Assembly: GCA_028277885.1 (NCBI GenBank)
Contig: JANQFK010000043.1
Location: forward strand, 1-64,000
Reading direction: 5' to 3'
Length of the DNA stretch: 64,000 nucleotides
DNA from: Myxococcota bacterium
GTDB lineage: Bacteria; Myxococcota_A; UBA9160; UBA6930
Position 1 is the first letter of the stretch; the number at the start of each line of letters is the position of its first letter. A model generated the notes under the pieces. It was not told the DNA's origin. It saw only the letters and a program-made list of their open reading frames with translations, and ran no database searches. Positions 55,867 through 64,000 of the stretch are shown here, one piece after another. The position numbers and the translations under genes are program-made.

Positions 55867-57747
55867 TCAGGCGGCCTCGCTGGCCGCCGCGTCGCGATCG
55901 GGCTCGCCGCGGCCGTAGTGGTAGTAGCCGTAGAGCGAGGCCCCCTCGTCGCGGGCGGCCTTGTTGAGCACCGCGCCGTAGACCCGCGAGCCGGCCCGGG
56001 ACAGCTGGGCGAGGGTCGAGCGCAGCATGCGCCAGTCGTAGCGGCGCGGCTCCACCACGAAGATCGCGCCGTCGGCCAGGGAGGAGAGCAGGCTGGCGTC
56101 CACCAGGCCGCCGGCGGGCGGCGAATCCAGCAGCACGTAGTCGTAGCGCTCGCGCATGCGCACCAGGAGCTCCTGGAGGCGCGTGGACTCGATCAGCTCC
56201 GCGGGGTTCACGGGCACCGTGCCGCAGGGCACGGCGTCGAGGCCGTCGATGGGCGTGCCGCGGATGGTCTCGTCGAGGTCGACGTCGCCGGCCAGGATGT
56301 CGGCGAGCCCCGTGCCCTTCGCGAAGCCGAAGATGCGGTGCAGCGACGGCCGGCGCAGGTCCGTGTCCACGAGCAGCGTGCGCCGACCGCTCTGGGCCAG
56401 GGACACGCCCAGGTTCGCGAGGATGGTGGACTTGCCCTCGGCGGGCCCGGTGCTCGTCACCAGCACCACCCGGCGCGGCTTGTCGACGTGGGCGAAGCGC
56501 AGGTTGCTGCGCAGGGTGCGGAACATCTCGGCCTCGACGGAGCCGGCCCTTCCCGCCGCCAGCGCGTCGGCGCCCTCGGCGAAGCGGCTCACCACGCCGA
56601 GGGTCGAGAGGCCCAGGGCGCGGCGCACGTCGTCCGCCGACGCCACGCCCCGGTCGAAGTACTCGACCGCGTAGGCGAGGGCCACGGCGAAGCACAGCGC
56701 GAGCAGCGCCGCGATCGCGACGTTGCGGGCCACCCGGGGCGCCACCGCGACGCCGGGCCGCTTCGCCAGCTCGAGGACGCGGATGTCCGACTCGCCGAGG
56801 CCGTCGGAGACGTCGGTCTCCTTCAGCTTCTTGAGCAGCACCTCGTACATCTGGTGATCGAGGTCGGCGTCGCGCTTGAGCAGCCGGTACTGGATCAGGT
56901 TGCGCTGGGACTCGGTGTGGCGCTCCTGGCCCGACGCGATGCGGCGTCGCAGGGCCGACACCTTGGCCCGCGCCTCGACCACCTTGGGGTGGCGCTCGCG
57001 GTAGCGACCGAGCAGCTCGCTCAGCTTCACCTCGGCGGCGGCGAGCTCGGCGCGGTGGGTCTCGCCGCCCGGCGCGGGCGCCTCGGCGGCGGCCTCGGGC
57101 TCGCCGCCGAGATCGTTCTCGGCCAGGTAGTCGAGCAGGCGCTCCTCGGAGCTGCGCAGCTTCTGGCGCAGCTCGTCGATCTCGTCGGTGAGCCACGCGA
57201 TGGACTGGGTGCGGGCATCGCTGCCGCGCTGCTGGGCGTAGTCGATGTAGGCGTGGGCGACCGCGTTGGCGACCTGCTGGGCTTCCTCGGGCGAGGCGGC
57301 CCGGGACGAGATCAGCACGATGCGGGTGTCGCGGAGGTGGCTCACGCTCAGCGCGCCCTTCACCCGGGCCGCGGCGGCCTCGAGCTCCGCCCGGGGCGAG
57401 TCGGCCGCGATGCGGCCGAGGCGCTCGGCGGCCAGCATCGCGACGGGCTCGCTGCGGATCACCTCGAGCTGGGTCTCGAAGGAGCGGCGCTCGAGGAGGT
57501 AGCCCTCCATGGGCGTGAGGCGGTCCGAGAGCAGCCCGCCGCCCCAGGTACCGCCGACCACGATGCGCGCCGTGGACTGGTAGACCTTGGGCAGCCGGGC
57601 GTTCATCGCGACGGCGACCCCGGTGAAGGCGAGGAAGGTGACCAGCACCGTCCGCCAGCGGCGCCGCAGCACCGCGAGCTGGTCGGCGAGGTGACTGCCC
57701 TCGATGGCAGGGACGTGGCTCTCCATGGGCTCGGCTCCATCGCGCAT
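55867..57747 (-). CDS. Wzc-like polysaccharide co-polymerase and BY-kinase
   Basis: This 626-residue inner-membrane protein has a Wzz domain with two membrane helices (about 33-50 and 330-350), a periplasmic coiled coil, and a cytoplasmic tyrosine kinase domain: VLVTSTGPAEGKSTILANLG (Walker A), LLVDTDLRRPSLH (Walker A-prime), YVLLDSPPAGGLVDASLLSS (Walker B). The C-terminus has a Tyr cluster, LYGYYHYGRG, the autophosphorylation site. It sets chain length with Wza. TGATG links it to the Wza gene. Confidence 0.93.
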   Translation of the reverse strand: MRDGAEPMESHVPAIEGSHLADQLAVLRRRWRTVLVTFLAFTGVAVAMNARLPKVYQSTARIVVGGTWGGGLLSDRLTPMEGYLLERRSFETQLEVIRSEPVAMLAAERLGRIAADSPRAELEAAAARVKGALSVSHLRDTRIVLISSRAASPEEAQQVANAVAHAYIDYAQQRGSDARTQSIAWLTDEIDELRQKLRSSEERLLDYLAENDLGGEPEAAAEAPAPGGETHRAELAAAEVKLSELLGRYRERHPKVVEARAKVSALRRRIASGQERHTESQRNLIQYRLLKRDADLDHQMYEVLLKKLKETDVSDGLGESDIRVLELAKRPGVAVAPRVARNVAIAALLALCFAVALAYAVEYFDRGVASADDVRRALGLSTLGVVSRFAEGADALAAGRAGSVEAEMFRTLRSNLRFAHVDKPRRVVLVTSTGPAEGKSTILANLGVSLAQSGRRTLLVDTDLRRPSLHRIFGFAKGTGLADILAGDVDLDETIRGTPIDGLDAVPCGTVPVNPAELIESTRLQELLVRMRERYDYVLLDSPPAGGLVDASLLSSLADGAIFVVEPRRYDWRMLRSTLAQLSRAGSRVYGAVLNKAARDEGASLYGYYHYGRGEPDRDAAASEAA

Positions 57748-58661
57748 CAGAAGAAGGACTCCGGGACCACGATCAGGTCGCCGTCGCGAAGGCTGCGGTT
57801 GGGCTCCTCGGAGCTGCCCTCGAGGAGGTCCCCGAGGCGCACCCGCAGCTCCTCCCGAGCCCCGTCGGTCTCGCGCACCAGCCGCGCGCGGTTGGCGGCC
57901 GCGTACTCGCCGAGGCCGCCCGCGGCGAGCACCGCGTCGAGCAGGGTCGGGGCCTCGGAGAGCGGGAAGTTGCCCGGTCGGCCCACCTGCCCCACCACGC
58001 GGATGCGGCCGCCACCGGCCGGCGGCGGGCTCGCGACGTCGCTGCCCCGAACCACCAGCACGTCGCCGATCCCGACGGGGTGGTTGGCCGAGAGGTCGGC
58101 GCCCGCCAGCAGGCGGTTCAGGTCGATCTCGATGCGCTCCCGGGCCTCGGCCTCGGAGCGCGCCGCGCCCTGCTCCGGCGCGTCGTCGAAGCGCAGCAGC
58201 GTCGCCTCCCCGCTGGCGGCGGTGGAGAGGCCGCCGGCAGCGGCGATCAGGTCGAGGACGCGCGCCTCGCTGCCCACGGGATAGGCGCCGGGGCTCTCGA
58301 CCGAGCCCAGCACCGAGGCGCGCCGGCGGCTCGACTCGACCAGGGTGACGGCCACCCGGGCCTCGCGCAGGAAGTCGTGCTCGAGCCGCTCGCGTAGCCG
58401 GGCGGCGAGCTCGTCCACGGTGCTCCCCTCGGCGACGACGCCGCCGGCGAGGACGTGCTGGACGCTCCCGTCCACGCCCACGCGGTGGCGCCCCGAGAGG
58501 TCGGGCTCGCGCCAGACGCGGACGTCGAGGACGTCCCCGGGTCCGATGCGGTAGGGGCCCCGCTCGGCGCCGGCCGCTCCCGTGGGAGCGGCGACGAGGA
58601 GCAGCGCCAGGAGCAGCCGGCGCCAGGTCGCCGGTCGGTCAGCGTGCGTACGTGAAGCCAA
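57747..58661 (-). CDS. Wza-like polysaccharide export protein
   Basis: This 304-residue protein has a signal peptide (LLLALLLVAAPTGAAGA), a Poly_export domain (YRIGPGDVLDVRVWREPDLS, then RHRVGVDGSVQHVLAGGVVA) and two SLBB domains (VESPGAYPVGSEARVLDLIA and VGRPGNFPLSEAPTLLDAVL). No lipobox is evident, unlike classic Wza. A TTG at 58661 with AGGGTGA four bases upstream is the likely start. It overlaps the beta-barrel gene by 23 bases. Confidence 0.88.
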   Translation of the reverse strand: MASRTHADRPATWRRLLLALLLVAAPTGAAGAERGPYRIGPGDVLDVRVWREPDLSGRHRVGVDGSVQHVLAGGVVAEGSTVDELAARLRERLEHDFLREARVAVTLVESSRRRASVLGSVESPGAYPVGSEARVLDLIAAAGGLSTAASGEATLLRFDDAPEQGAARSEAEARERIEIDLNRLLAGADLSANHPVGIGDVLVVRGSDVASPPPAGGGRIRVVGQVGRPGNFPLSEAPTLLDAVLAAGGLGEYAAANRARLVRETDGAREELRVRLGDLLEGSSEEPNRSLRDGDLIVVPESFF

Positions 58662-59835
58662 GGGTCACCCTGTTCTGCGTGAAGTCGTCGTCGTCTGCGG
58701 AGCCGGAGTTGCGCCAGCGCTGCCAGGCCAGCACGGCCTTGATGCGCCGGGTGAGCTGGCGCTCGAGAGAGAGGTCGAAGGCCGTCACCCGGTTCGCGTC
58801 GGAGTCGGGGGAGTCCGCGCGGAAGCGGGTCCAGAGCAGGCCGGCGGAGGCGCGGGTCCGCTGGCCCAGGACCTTCGAGACGCCGAAGCGCGCCGTGCTC
58901 TCGTCGAAGTCCGTGCCGCCGGCGCCGGCACTGAAGCGCTGCACGAAGGCGCCCTGGAGCCCCCAGCCCCGGGGCAGGACGTAGTCGAGCTCGGCGCGGC
59001 CGATGAGGCGCGAGTCCGAGGGCAGGTCGTCGTAGTCGACGCTGCCGTAGCCGAGCGCCATGTCGAGCTCGAGGCGCTTCGCGATCTGGCTGCGCAGGCC
59101 CAGCTGGCTCGACCACTCGGAGAAGTCGGAGCGCGGGATCTCGTCGAAGGTGCGCTCCCGCAGCTCCCCGCGCAGGTAGACGAGGGAGTGGCGGCCGAGG
59201 GACTGCTGGGCCTCCAGGTAGGCGGCGCCGCTCCAGTAGTCCGAGCGCAGGTTGCCGACCAGGTCCGGGAGCCCGTCGGCGTCGAGGTCGAGGGAGGCGG
59301 CGAAGCCCTGGCTGTCGAAGCGCGAGCCGCGGACCCCGAGCTCGACGGCGCGGCGCCGCCGCAGCTCGCGGCGGTAGTTGAGCTCCACCATGGCGAGGTT
59401 CGACTGGCGCAGGTTGCGCACGTCGTCCGAGGGCGAGCCCAGGCGCACCGCCTGGGGGACGAATTGGTCCGAGATGCGCAGGGTGAGGCCGCGCAGGAGC
59501 TCCCACTCCACGAAGGCCGAGAGGTCGAGGAACGCGTCGCGGAGCGCGGGCTCGTCGACGGAGTAGCGCAGGTCGGCGCCGATCGCGGTGCCGGCGCGCA
59601 GGCGGGGCCGCTCGTACTCGAGCTCGAGGCGCGGCTCGAGGGCGGCGCCGTAGGTCCACTCGGTGTCCGTTCCGTCGAGGGCCTGGAGGCCGTTGTCCGT
59701 CGCCTCGAAGCTCAGGGTGACGGACGGGCGGAAGGAGAGCCGGTCGCCCTGGGACTCGGCGCCGGCCGCGCACGGCGCGAGGACCAGGCAGGCCCCCAGC
59801 CACAGCACCCGGCGTCCCTGCGGCCCGGCGCTCAC
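58639..59835 (-). CDS. Outer-membrane beta-barrel protein of the EPS operon
   Basis: This 398-residue protein has a signal peptide (VLWLGACLVLAPCAAGA) and many alternating strands, for example GLTLRISDQFVPQAVRLGSP and FSEWSSQLGLRSQIAKRLEL, and ends in an aromatic-type strand (NRVTLGFTYAR). Such barrels are frequent in Myxococcota-type EPS clusters and may be the outer export pore. The GTG start overlaps the previous gene by 4 bases. Confidence 0.75.
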   Translation of the reverse strand: MSAGPQGRRVLWLGACLVLAPCAAGAESQGDRLSFRPSVTLSFEATDNGLQALDGTDTEWTYGAALEPRLELEYERPRLRAGTAIGADLRYSVDEPALRDAFLDLSAFVEWELLRGLTLRISDQFVPQAVRLGSPSDDVRNLRQSNLAMVELNYRRELRRRRAVELGVRGSRFDSQGFAASLDLDADGLPDLVGNLRSDYWSGAAYLEAQQSLGRHSLVYLRGELRERTFDEIPRSDFSEWSSQLGLRSQIAKRLELDMALGYGSVDYDDLPSDSRLIGRAELDYVLPRGWGLQGAFVQRFSAGAGGTDFDESTARFGVSKVLGQRTRASAGLLWTRFRADSPDSDANRVTAFDLSLERQLTRRIKAVLAWQRWRNSGSADDDDFTQNRVTLGFTYAR

Positions 59836-61175
59836 GGGCCCAGGTCCGCGGGCAGCACCGGCGAGAGGGGCCGCTCGAAGTAGCGCTCGAGGTCGTCGGC
59901 GAGCAACGCCAGGGGATCGCCGGGGCGTCCTCCCACCCGGCGCAGCAGGTCCGCCACGAGGAGGTCGAAGCCCGGGTTCGACAGGTTCCGCGCCGCGGCG
60001 TCGGCCGTCACCGGGGCGCCCGGCGCGCCCTCCCGGAAGCCGAGCTGGTCGAGGAGCGCGAGGTAGTCGGCGTCCCGGGTGCGGCGGCGCACCAGGTGGA
60101 CGCGATCCACGCCCGAGCCCGGCGCGATGCGGGCGCGCAGGACGTGCTCGCCGCCGTCGAGCGGCAGGGTGGCGACCTCGCCCCACGCGAAGGCGTCGCC
60201 CGAGGGCTCCGGGGAGTGGCGCACCTCGAGGTAGCCGTCCATGGACCACAGCTGGCGCTGGCCGCCGTGCACCCGGGCCACGACGCTGAACAGGCCCGGA
60301 TCCTCGATCTCGAAGCGCCAGGCGAGCTCGGCGGGTCCGCCGCTGGCCGTCGCCCAGGCGTCGCCCGAGGCCGGCTCGCGCAGCCGCTCGTTGGTGCGGC
60401 GCGCGTTGCGGCTCCCCTCCTCGAAGGCCTCGCCCTCGAGGGCGAGGGGCTCACCGTCGGCGGGCAGCCGACCCTCGATCCCGAAGGCGCGCACCAGGGT
60501 GCGTGCCTTGGCGCCGAAGTGGAGCGGGCCGTCGCCGCCCCAGCCGCCGGCCGGCGCGATGCAGAGCGGCCGGAAGGCGGTGAGCTCCACGCGCTCGATC
60601 CGCGTCCCGGGCGCCGCGACGGCCTCGAGCTCGTGGGGCCCCCGGGAGAGCGGCACCAGCACGTCGCCGACGTCGACGCCGAGGAGCGTGGGGTCGACGC
60701 CGCCGACGCTGCGCCGGTCGAGGGACCAGCGCGCGTGGCCCCGGCCCTTCACGCGCAGCACGTAGAGCGCGGTGGCGGGCGCGGCCACCACCATGCGCAG
60801 GGGTGCGCCGGGCTGGCCCGTCGGCTGGTCGATGCTCACGTGGAACGGGGGACGGGTCGGCACGCGCCGCCCCTCGGCCCGGACGCTGCGCTCGACCCGC
60901 GACGGACACAGCAGCGAGTAGACGTCCTCGGGACCGTGGTCGGGAGGCAGGGCGTCGGAGAGGTCGAGGGCCTCGACGAGGCGCGCCGCCCACTCGCGCT
61001 GGTCCACGATGCGCCGGTCCGCGCCTCCGGGGATCTCGAGGTCGCGCCAGTCCCCGGTGAAGCGCTCGCGCGCCGCGCCCGGGGCGGAGACCCACACGAG
61101 CGCGAGCGCGCAGGCGAGCCCTGCCGCCCATGCGCCATTTCGCACGACACTCGATCCCGGCAACTTCCGACGCAT
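59832..61175 (-). CDS. Secreted protein, first gene of the EPS operon, unknown
   Basis: I do not recognise this protein of about 447 residues. It has a signal segment (WAAGLACALALVWVSAPGAA), then beta-rich parts with repeated carbohydrate-binding-like stretches (LFSVVARVHGGQRQLWSMDG and LDGGEHVLRARIAPGSGVDR). The start is uncertain: ATG at 61175, ATG at 61229 or GTG at 61145 are all in frame. It leads the operon and is coupled to the beta-barrel gene. Confidence 0.65.
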   Translation of the reverse strand: MRRKLPGSSVVRNGAWAAGLACALALVWVSAPGAARERFTGDWRDLEIPGGADRRIVDQREWAARLVEALDLSDALPPDHGPEDVYSLLCPSRVERSVRAEGRRVPTRPPFHVSIDQPTGQPGAPLRMVVAAPATALYVLRVKGRGHARWSLDRRSVGGVDPTLLGVDVGDVLVPLSRGPHELEAVAAPGTRIERVELTAFRPLCIAPAGGWGGDGPLHFGAKARTLVRAFGIEGRLPADGEPLALEGEAFEEGSRNARRTNERLREPASGDAWATASGGPAELAWRFEIEDPGLFSVVARVHGGQRQLWSMDGYLEVRHSPEPSGDAFAWGEVATLPLDGGEHVLRARIAPGSGVDRVHLVRRRTRDADYLALLDQLGFREGAPGAPVTADAAARNLSNPGFDLLVADLLRRVGGRPGDPLALLADDLERYFERPLSPVLPADLGP

Positions 61176-61418
61176 CCTCCGTGGTTCCGCCGTGACTGGC
61201 GTCGGTAGAACGCGGTGCGCGAAAAACATCGGCGAGCCCTGGGGTTCCTTTACCGAGTCGCGTACCAGCGGAGATTCCAGTGGGGCTGGAAGTGCGAAAG
61301 GTGGAGTCCGCGCGGCGACCCGCGCCCCGAGTTGCGCAAGGGCGTCGCGCGGGCTGCCGGCGCACGAGCCCAGAGCGCGCTGGCAGGCGGGCGGCAGGCG
61401 CCGCGCGGCAGGCCGGAA
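61176..61418. other. Intergenic region before the EPS operon
   Basis: About 240 bases with no gene I can support. It must carry the EPS operon promoter, but no convincing sigma-70, sigma-54 or sigma-28 site was found. Short direct repeats of GGCAGGCG occur near 61383-61402. Confidence 0.5.
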
Positions 61419-61452
61419 GCTCCGGCGCAGCCCCGACGCACGACGCCGGAGC
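61419..61452 (-). terminator. Hairpin behind the alpha-mannosidase gene
   Basis: GCTCCGGCG and CGCCGGAGC form a perfect 9-bp stem with a 16-base loop, 34 bases past the mannosidase stop. No U-tract follows. Confidence 0.4.
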
Positions 61453-61485
61453 GGGGCCGGCAGGGGGGCGGCAGGAGCCGCCGGG

Positions 61486-64000
61486 TCAGTCGAGCTGGAG
61501 GGTCACGATCCTGTGCGCCGGCAGCACGAGGCGCAGCTCGGATCCGTCCCAGTGCACGGCCGGGGAGTCCAGGCCGCGACCGGCGAGATCCACCACCCGC
61601 ACCGCGCGCAGCGCCGGCACGCCGAAGCGAAGCCGCAGCTCGCGGTCGGCGCCGCCGATCTCCACCAGGCGCAGCCGGCTGCCGCCCTCGGCCCGGGGCT
61701 CGAGGGCGCTGATCGAGACGCCCGGGTCGTCGAGCCGCACCAGCCGGTCGCCGTCGCGAAGCGGCGTGGCCTCGGCGGCGCTCTCGCCGCGGCGGATCGG
61801 CAGCGGCGGGTGCGCGAAGCGGTGGGCGGCGGCGACGCGGGCGGCCTCGTCCGCCGCATGCAGGCGCAGCCCGAAGGCCAGGCGATGCACGCCGGGCACC
61901 TGGGCGCCCGGCGTCTCCAGGCGCGGCCCCGCGTCCATGGGGCGCAGCGCGAGATCGCCCCGGGAGAGCCAGCCCACGGCGCGCAGCAGGGTCACGGCCA
62001 GGGCGCCGCGCCCGTGCCCGTCGTCGGCGAGGGCCTCCACCTCGCCGCCGCCGCGGTTGGCGACGCTCAGGCCCAGCGTCTCGCCTTCGAGGGTGGCGAA
62101 GCCGCGCTGGGGAGTGGCCCCGATGGGACGCTCCGCGGGGTGGGGACCGAAGTCGTCCGGGCCCGGCTCGATCGGGCGCTCCGCGATCTCGAAGGCGCTC
62201 TCCACCTCGAAGCGCCGCGCCGGGAAGGGCGCGCTCACCTGGAGCCGCAGGCGATGGTCCCGGGCGGTGTTGTCGAGCTCGACCTCGAGCTCGAGCGTGT
62301 CGAGGCCCTCGCGCAGGCGCAGGCCGAGCCGAACCGGGAGCACCGCCCGCTCGCGGCGGCGCCGGTCGCGCCCGGCGACCAGGCCGCGGGGCACGCGGAA
62401 GCGCGCGGCGATGCGCACCGACGCCTCGCCCCCCGCCGCCGGGTCGAGGGCGACGCGCACGCGCTGCGGACGGTCCACCACCTCGCCACCGGGGACCGGG
62501 TCGAAGTTGTACTCGTCGCCGCGGTCGCCCTCGGAGACGATGCGCAGGGCGTCGCGCACCTCGCAGCCGAGGCCGAGGTGGTGGAGGTCCACGCGGCCGT
62601 CGATCGCGACCTCCACCCGCCAGTGGGCGTTCCCGATCCAGGCGCCGCCGTCGGCGCGGTGCCCCGAGCGCACGCCGGCCGCTCCGGGTGCCTCGCCCGG
62701 CGCGACGCGGTACGCGCTCACCCCCCAGCCCGGCAGCTCGTCGGCGAAGCGCAGGCGGACCCGGGGCACGGTGCGGGCGCGCAGCCGCACCGCGTCCACC
62801 CGGCCTTCGCGCAGCCAGGCGCCGAGGCGCCGCCGGGCCGGCTCGACGTCGAAGGGCTCCGGGTGCCGACCGAGGCGCAGGTCGACCACGGCGCGGCGAC
62901 CACGCCGGCGCAGCCGGACGCCGCGCACGAAGGCCCCGCCGATCTCGCCCTCCATCAGGCGCAGCACGACGTCGCGCAGCGACGCGGGCAGCACCCAGTC
63001 GAAGCGGTCCGCGCCCGCATCCAGGAGGTCGGCACGCGCCGGAAGGCTCCGGCCCCGGGCGTCGCGCAGGTGGAAGGGCGCCACGCGCCGGCCGCGAAGC
63101 GGCAGGTCGAGCTCCAGCTCTCCGTCGACACCGGCGCGCCCTGCGGCGTTCGGGTTCCACACCACCAGGGCCTCGCCCGGCTCGCCCAGCCCTGCCGTCG
63201 CCGCCGGGGGCGGCGCGGCCACGAGGCGCGCCAGGTCTGCCGCGACGCGGGCGCGGTGGGCCGCCACCCAGGCCTCGGCGCGGGCCAGGCGGGCGTCGAC
63301 CTCGTCGTGGACGGCGTCGATCGAGCAGCCGCAGATGGAGTCGTGGGGGTGGTTGCGGAGCACCTGTCGCCAGGCGTGGTCGATGGCGTCGGTCCCGGGA
63401 TCGCCGCCGTGGGCCGAGAGCCAGGCGGCCAGGGGCTCGAGGTAGCGGGTCAGCTCGCGGTCGAGCGCGAAGTCCCGGCGCTTCTGCTCCATGCGCGCCG
63501 ACGCGCAGCCCGGCAGGAGCGGCGCGCGCAGGCCCGACCGCAGCTCCCCGCGATGGCGCGGCAGCGGGCCCGACGCCTCGCTCCGCGCCCGCTCCCAGAA
63601 GCCGGGCAGCGTGCCGATCTCGACGCTCGCGTCGGTGAGCCGTGCGCCGGCGGCCTCGAGGGCGCGGGGCAGCCCGGGCTGGGGCGCCTGGTGGTCGGCG
63701 CCGTTCATCAGCAGCAGGGTCGGGACCCGCGAGTGCCTCGCGAGGCGGGTCGCGATGCGCTCGAGACGCGCGGCCAGGGCGCCGGGCTCGAGGGGCAGGC
63801 GCTCGGCGTTGCCGTAGCCGAAGGGCAGGTAGACGGTGGGCAGGCGCGTCCCGTCGGGCGCCTCCCACTCGAAGAGCGTCTCGTCGACGTCCGCTCCGAC
63901 GCCGCGCCAGAGCGCCGCCGCCGGGAAGCCGAAGCCCGCGAAGAGCTGGGGAAGCTGCCCCACGTGGCCGAACTGGTCGGGCACGTAGCCCAGCTCCATG
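61486..64000 (-). CDS. Alpha-mannosidase-like glycoside hydrolase (GH38), 5' end cut by the window
   Basis: At least 838 residues are visible; the start lies beyond 64000. It has GYVPDQFGHVGQLPQLFAGF, where the Asp aligns with the GH38 nucleophile, AALWRGVGADVDETLFEWEA, and NHPHDSICGCSIDAVHDEVD, a strong GH38 motif. The C-terminal half is the beta-sandwich region. Related enzymes cleave mannose from glycans or mannosylglycerate. It ends 34 bases before a hairpin. A role in trimming or recycling the polysaccharide made next door is possible only. Confidence 0.85.
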   Translation of the reverse strand, partial: MELGYVPDQFGHVGQLPQLFAGFGFPAAALWRGVGADVDETLFEWEAPDGTRLPTVYLPFGYGNAERLPLEPGALAARLERIATRLARHSRVPTLLLMNGADHQAPQPGLPRALEAAGARLTDASVEIGTLPGFWERARSEASGPLPRHRGELRSGLRAPLLPGCASARMEQKRRDFALDRELTRYLEPLAAWLSAHGGDPGTDAIDHAWRQVLRNHPHDSICGCSIDAVHDEVDARLARAEAWVAAHRARVAADLARLVAAPPPAATAGLGEPGEALVVWNPNAAGRAGVDGELELDLPLRGRRVAPFHLRDARGRSLPARADLLDAGADRFDWVLPASLRDVVLRLMEGEIGGAFVRGVRLRRRGRRAVVDLRLGRHPEPFDVEPARRRLGAWLREGRVDAVRLRARTVPRVRLRFADELPGWGVSAYRVAPGEAPGAAGVRSGHRADGGAWIGNAHWRVEVAIDGRVDLHHLGLGCEVRDALRIVSEGDRGDEYNFDPVPGGEVVDRPQRVRVALDPAAGGEASVRIAARFRVPRGLVAGRDRRRRERAVLPVRLGLRLREGLDTLELEVELDNTARDHRLRLQVSAPFPARRFEVESAFEIAERPIEPGPDDFGPHPAERPIGATPQRGFATLEGETLGLSVANRGGGEVEALADDGHGRGALAVTLLRAVGWLSRGDLALRPMDAGPRLETPGAQVPGVHRLAFGLRLHAADEAARVAAAHRFAHPPLPIRRGESAAEATPLRDGDRLVRLDDPGVSISALEPRAEGGSRLRLVEIGGADRELRLRFGVPALRAVRVVDLAGRGLDSPAVHWDGSELRLVLPAHRIVTLQLD

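Overview
The window is very G+C rich (roughly three quarters G+C by eye) and densely coded, mostly on the minus strand, with start/stop overlaps of the GTGA, ATGA and TGATG kind throughout. A single-polar-type flagellar regulon (FlhF, FlhG, a sigma-54 activator, MotAB), a PilT/PilU ATPase, a lysine-rich histone-like KKAT protein and a bS22-type ribosomal protein suggest a high-GC, motile, didermal bacterium of the former Deltaproteobacteria (Myxococcota, Desulfobacterota, Binatota or similar). No 16S or tRNA gene is present, so the lineage is an inference.

Layout. 1-130: tandem hairpin repeats behind flagellin. 130-954: flagellin with a sigma-54 promoter, a likely enhancer and a likely CsrA-binding hairpin. 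1368-2492: divergent GNAT acetyltransferase. 2465-23502: a 21-kb flagellar supercluster read right to left: motA, motB, sigma-54 activator, fliL, fliM, fliN, a fused fliO-fliP, fliQ, fliR, flhB, flhA, flhF, flhG, a small unknown ORF, then (new sigma-54 promoter) flgF, flgG, flgA, flgH, flgI, flgJ, flgN, flgK, flgL, csrA, fliW. fliA is not at its usual place after flhG.

23767-36892: mixed single genes: a secreted pseudo-protease/vWA protein, a methyltransferase, a GGCT-like enzyme, a queuosine-precursor transporter, a transglutaminase-like lipoprotein, a one-TM miniprotein, an MFS transporter, a membrane-anchored winged-helix regulator, an AsmA-like protein with its own sigma-54 promoter, a secreted coiled-coil protein, and a pilT-like gene followed by a histidine kinase that lacks its phospho-accepting His. 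37080-41452: rpoZ, the KKAT protein, bS22, a TPR protein, an acyl-CoA synthetase and khpA.

41727-47542: the most interesting region. A six-gene minus-strand operon encodes a nucleotidyltransferase-fold protein, a PqqD-like peptide chaperone, a radical SAM/SPASM maturase, a 58-residue three-Cys precursor peptide, an HPr-kinase-like enzyme and an S24/S26-type soluble peptidase. It converges on an ABC transporter pair. This reads as a complete RiPP (ribosomally made, modified peptide) pathway: peptide made, presented by PqqD, crosslinked by the radical SAM enzyme, probably phosphorylated (the precursor ends in Ser), cleaved and exported.

47628-61175: a ten-gene overlapping exopolysaccharide operon (secreted protein, beta-barrel, Wza, Wzc with Tyr-rich tail, O-antigen-ligase/polymerase with TPRs, a GT-C-like membrane protein, three GT4-type and one GT2 glycosyltransferase). 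No flippase or initiating phosphoglycosyltransferase is in view. The window closes inside a GH38 alpha-mannosidase gene.

Three copies of a hairpin-rich element (about 130-150 bp, one with about 20-bp terminal inverted repeats) lie at or inside gene 3' ends at 36891, 38463 and 47706; the third has lengthened a glycosyltransferase by about 70 codons.
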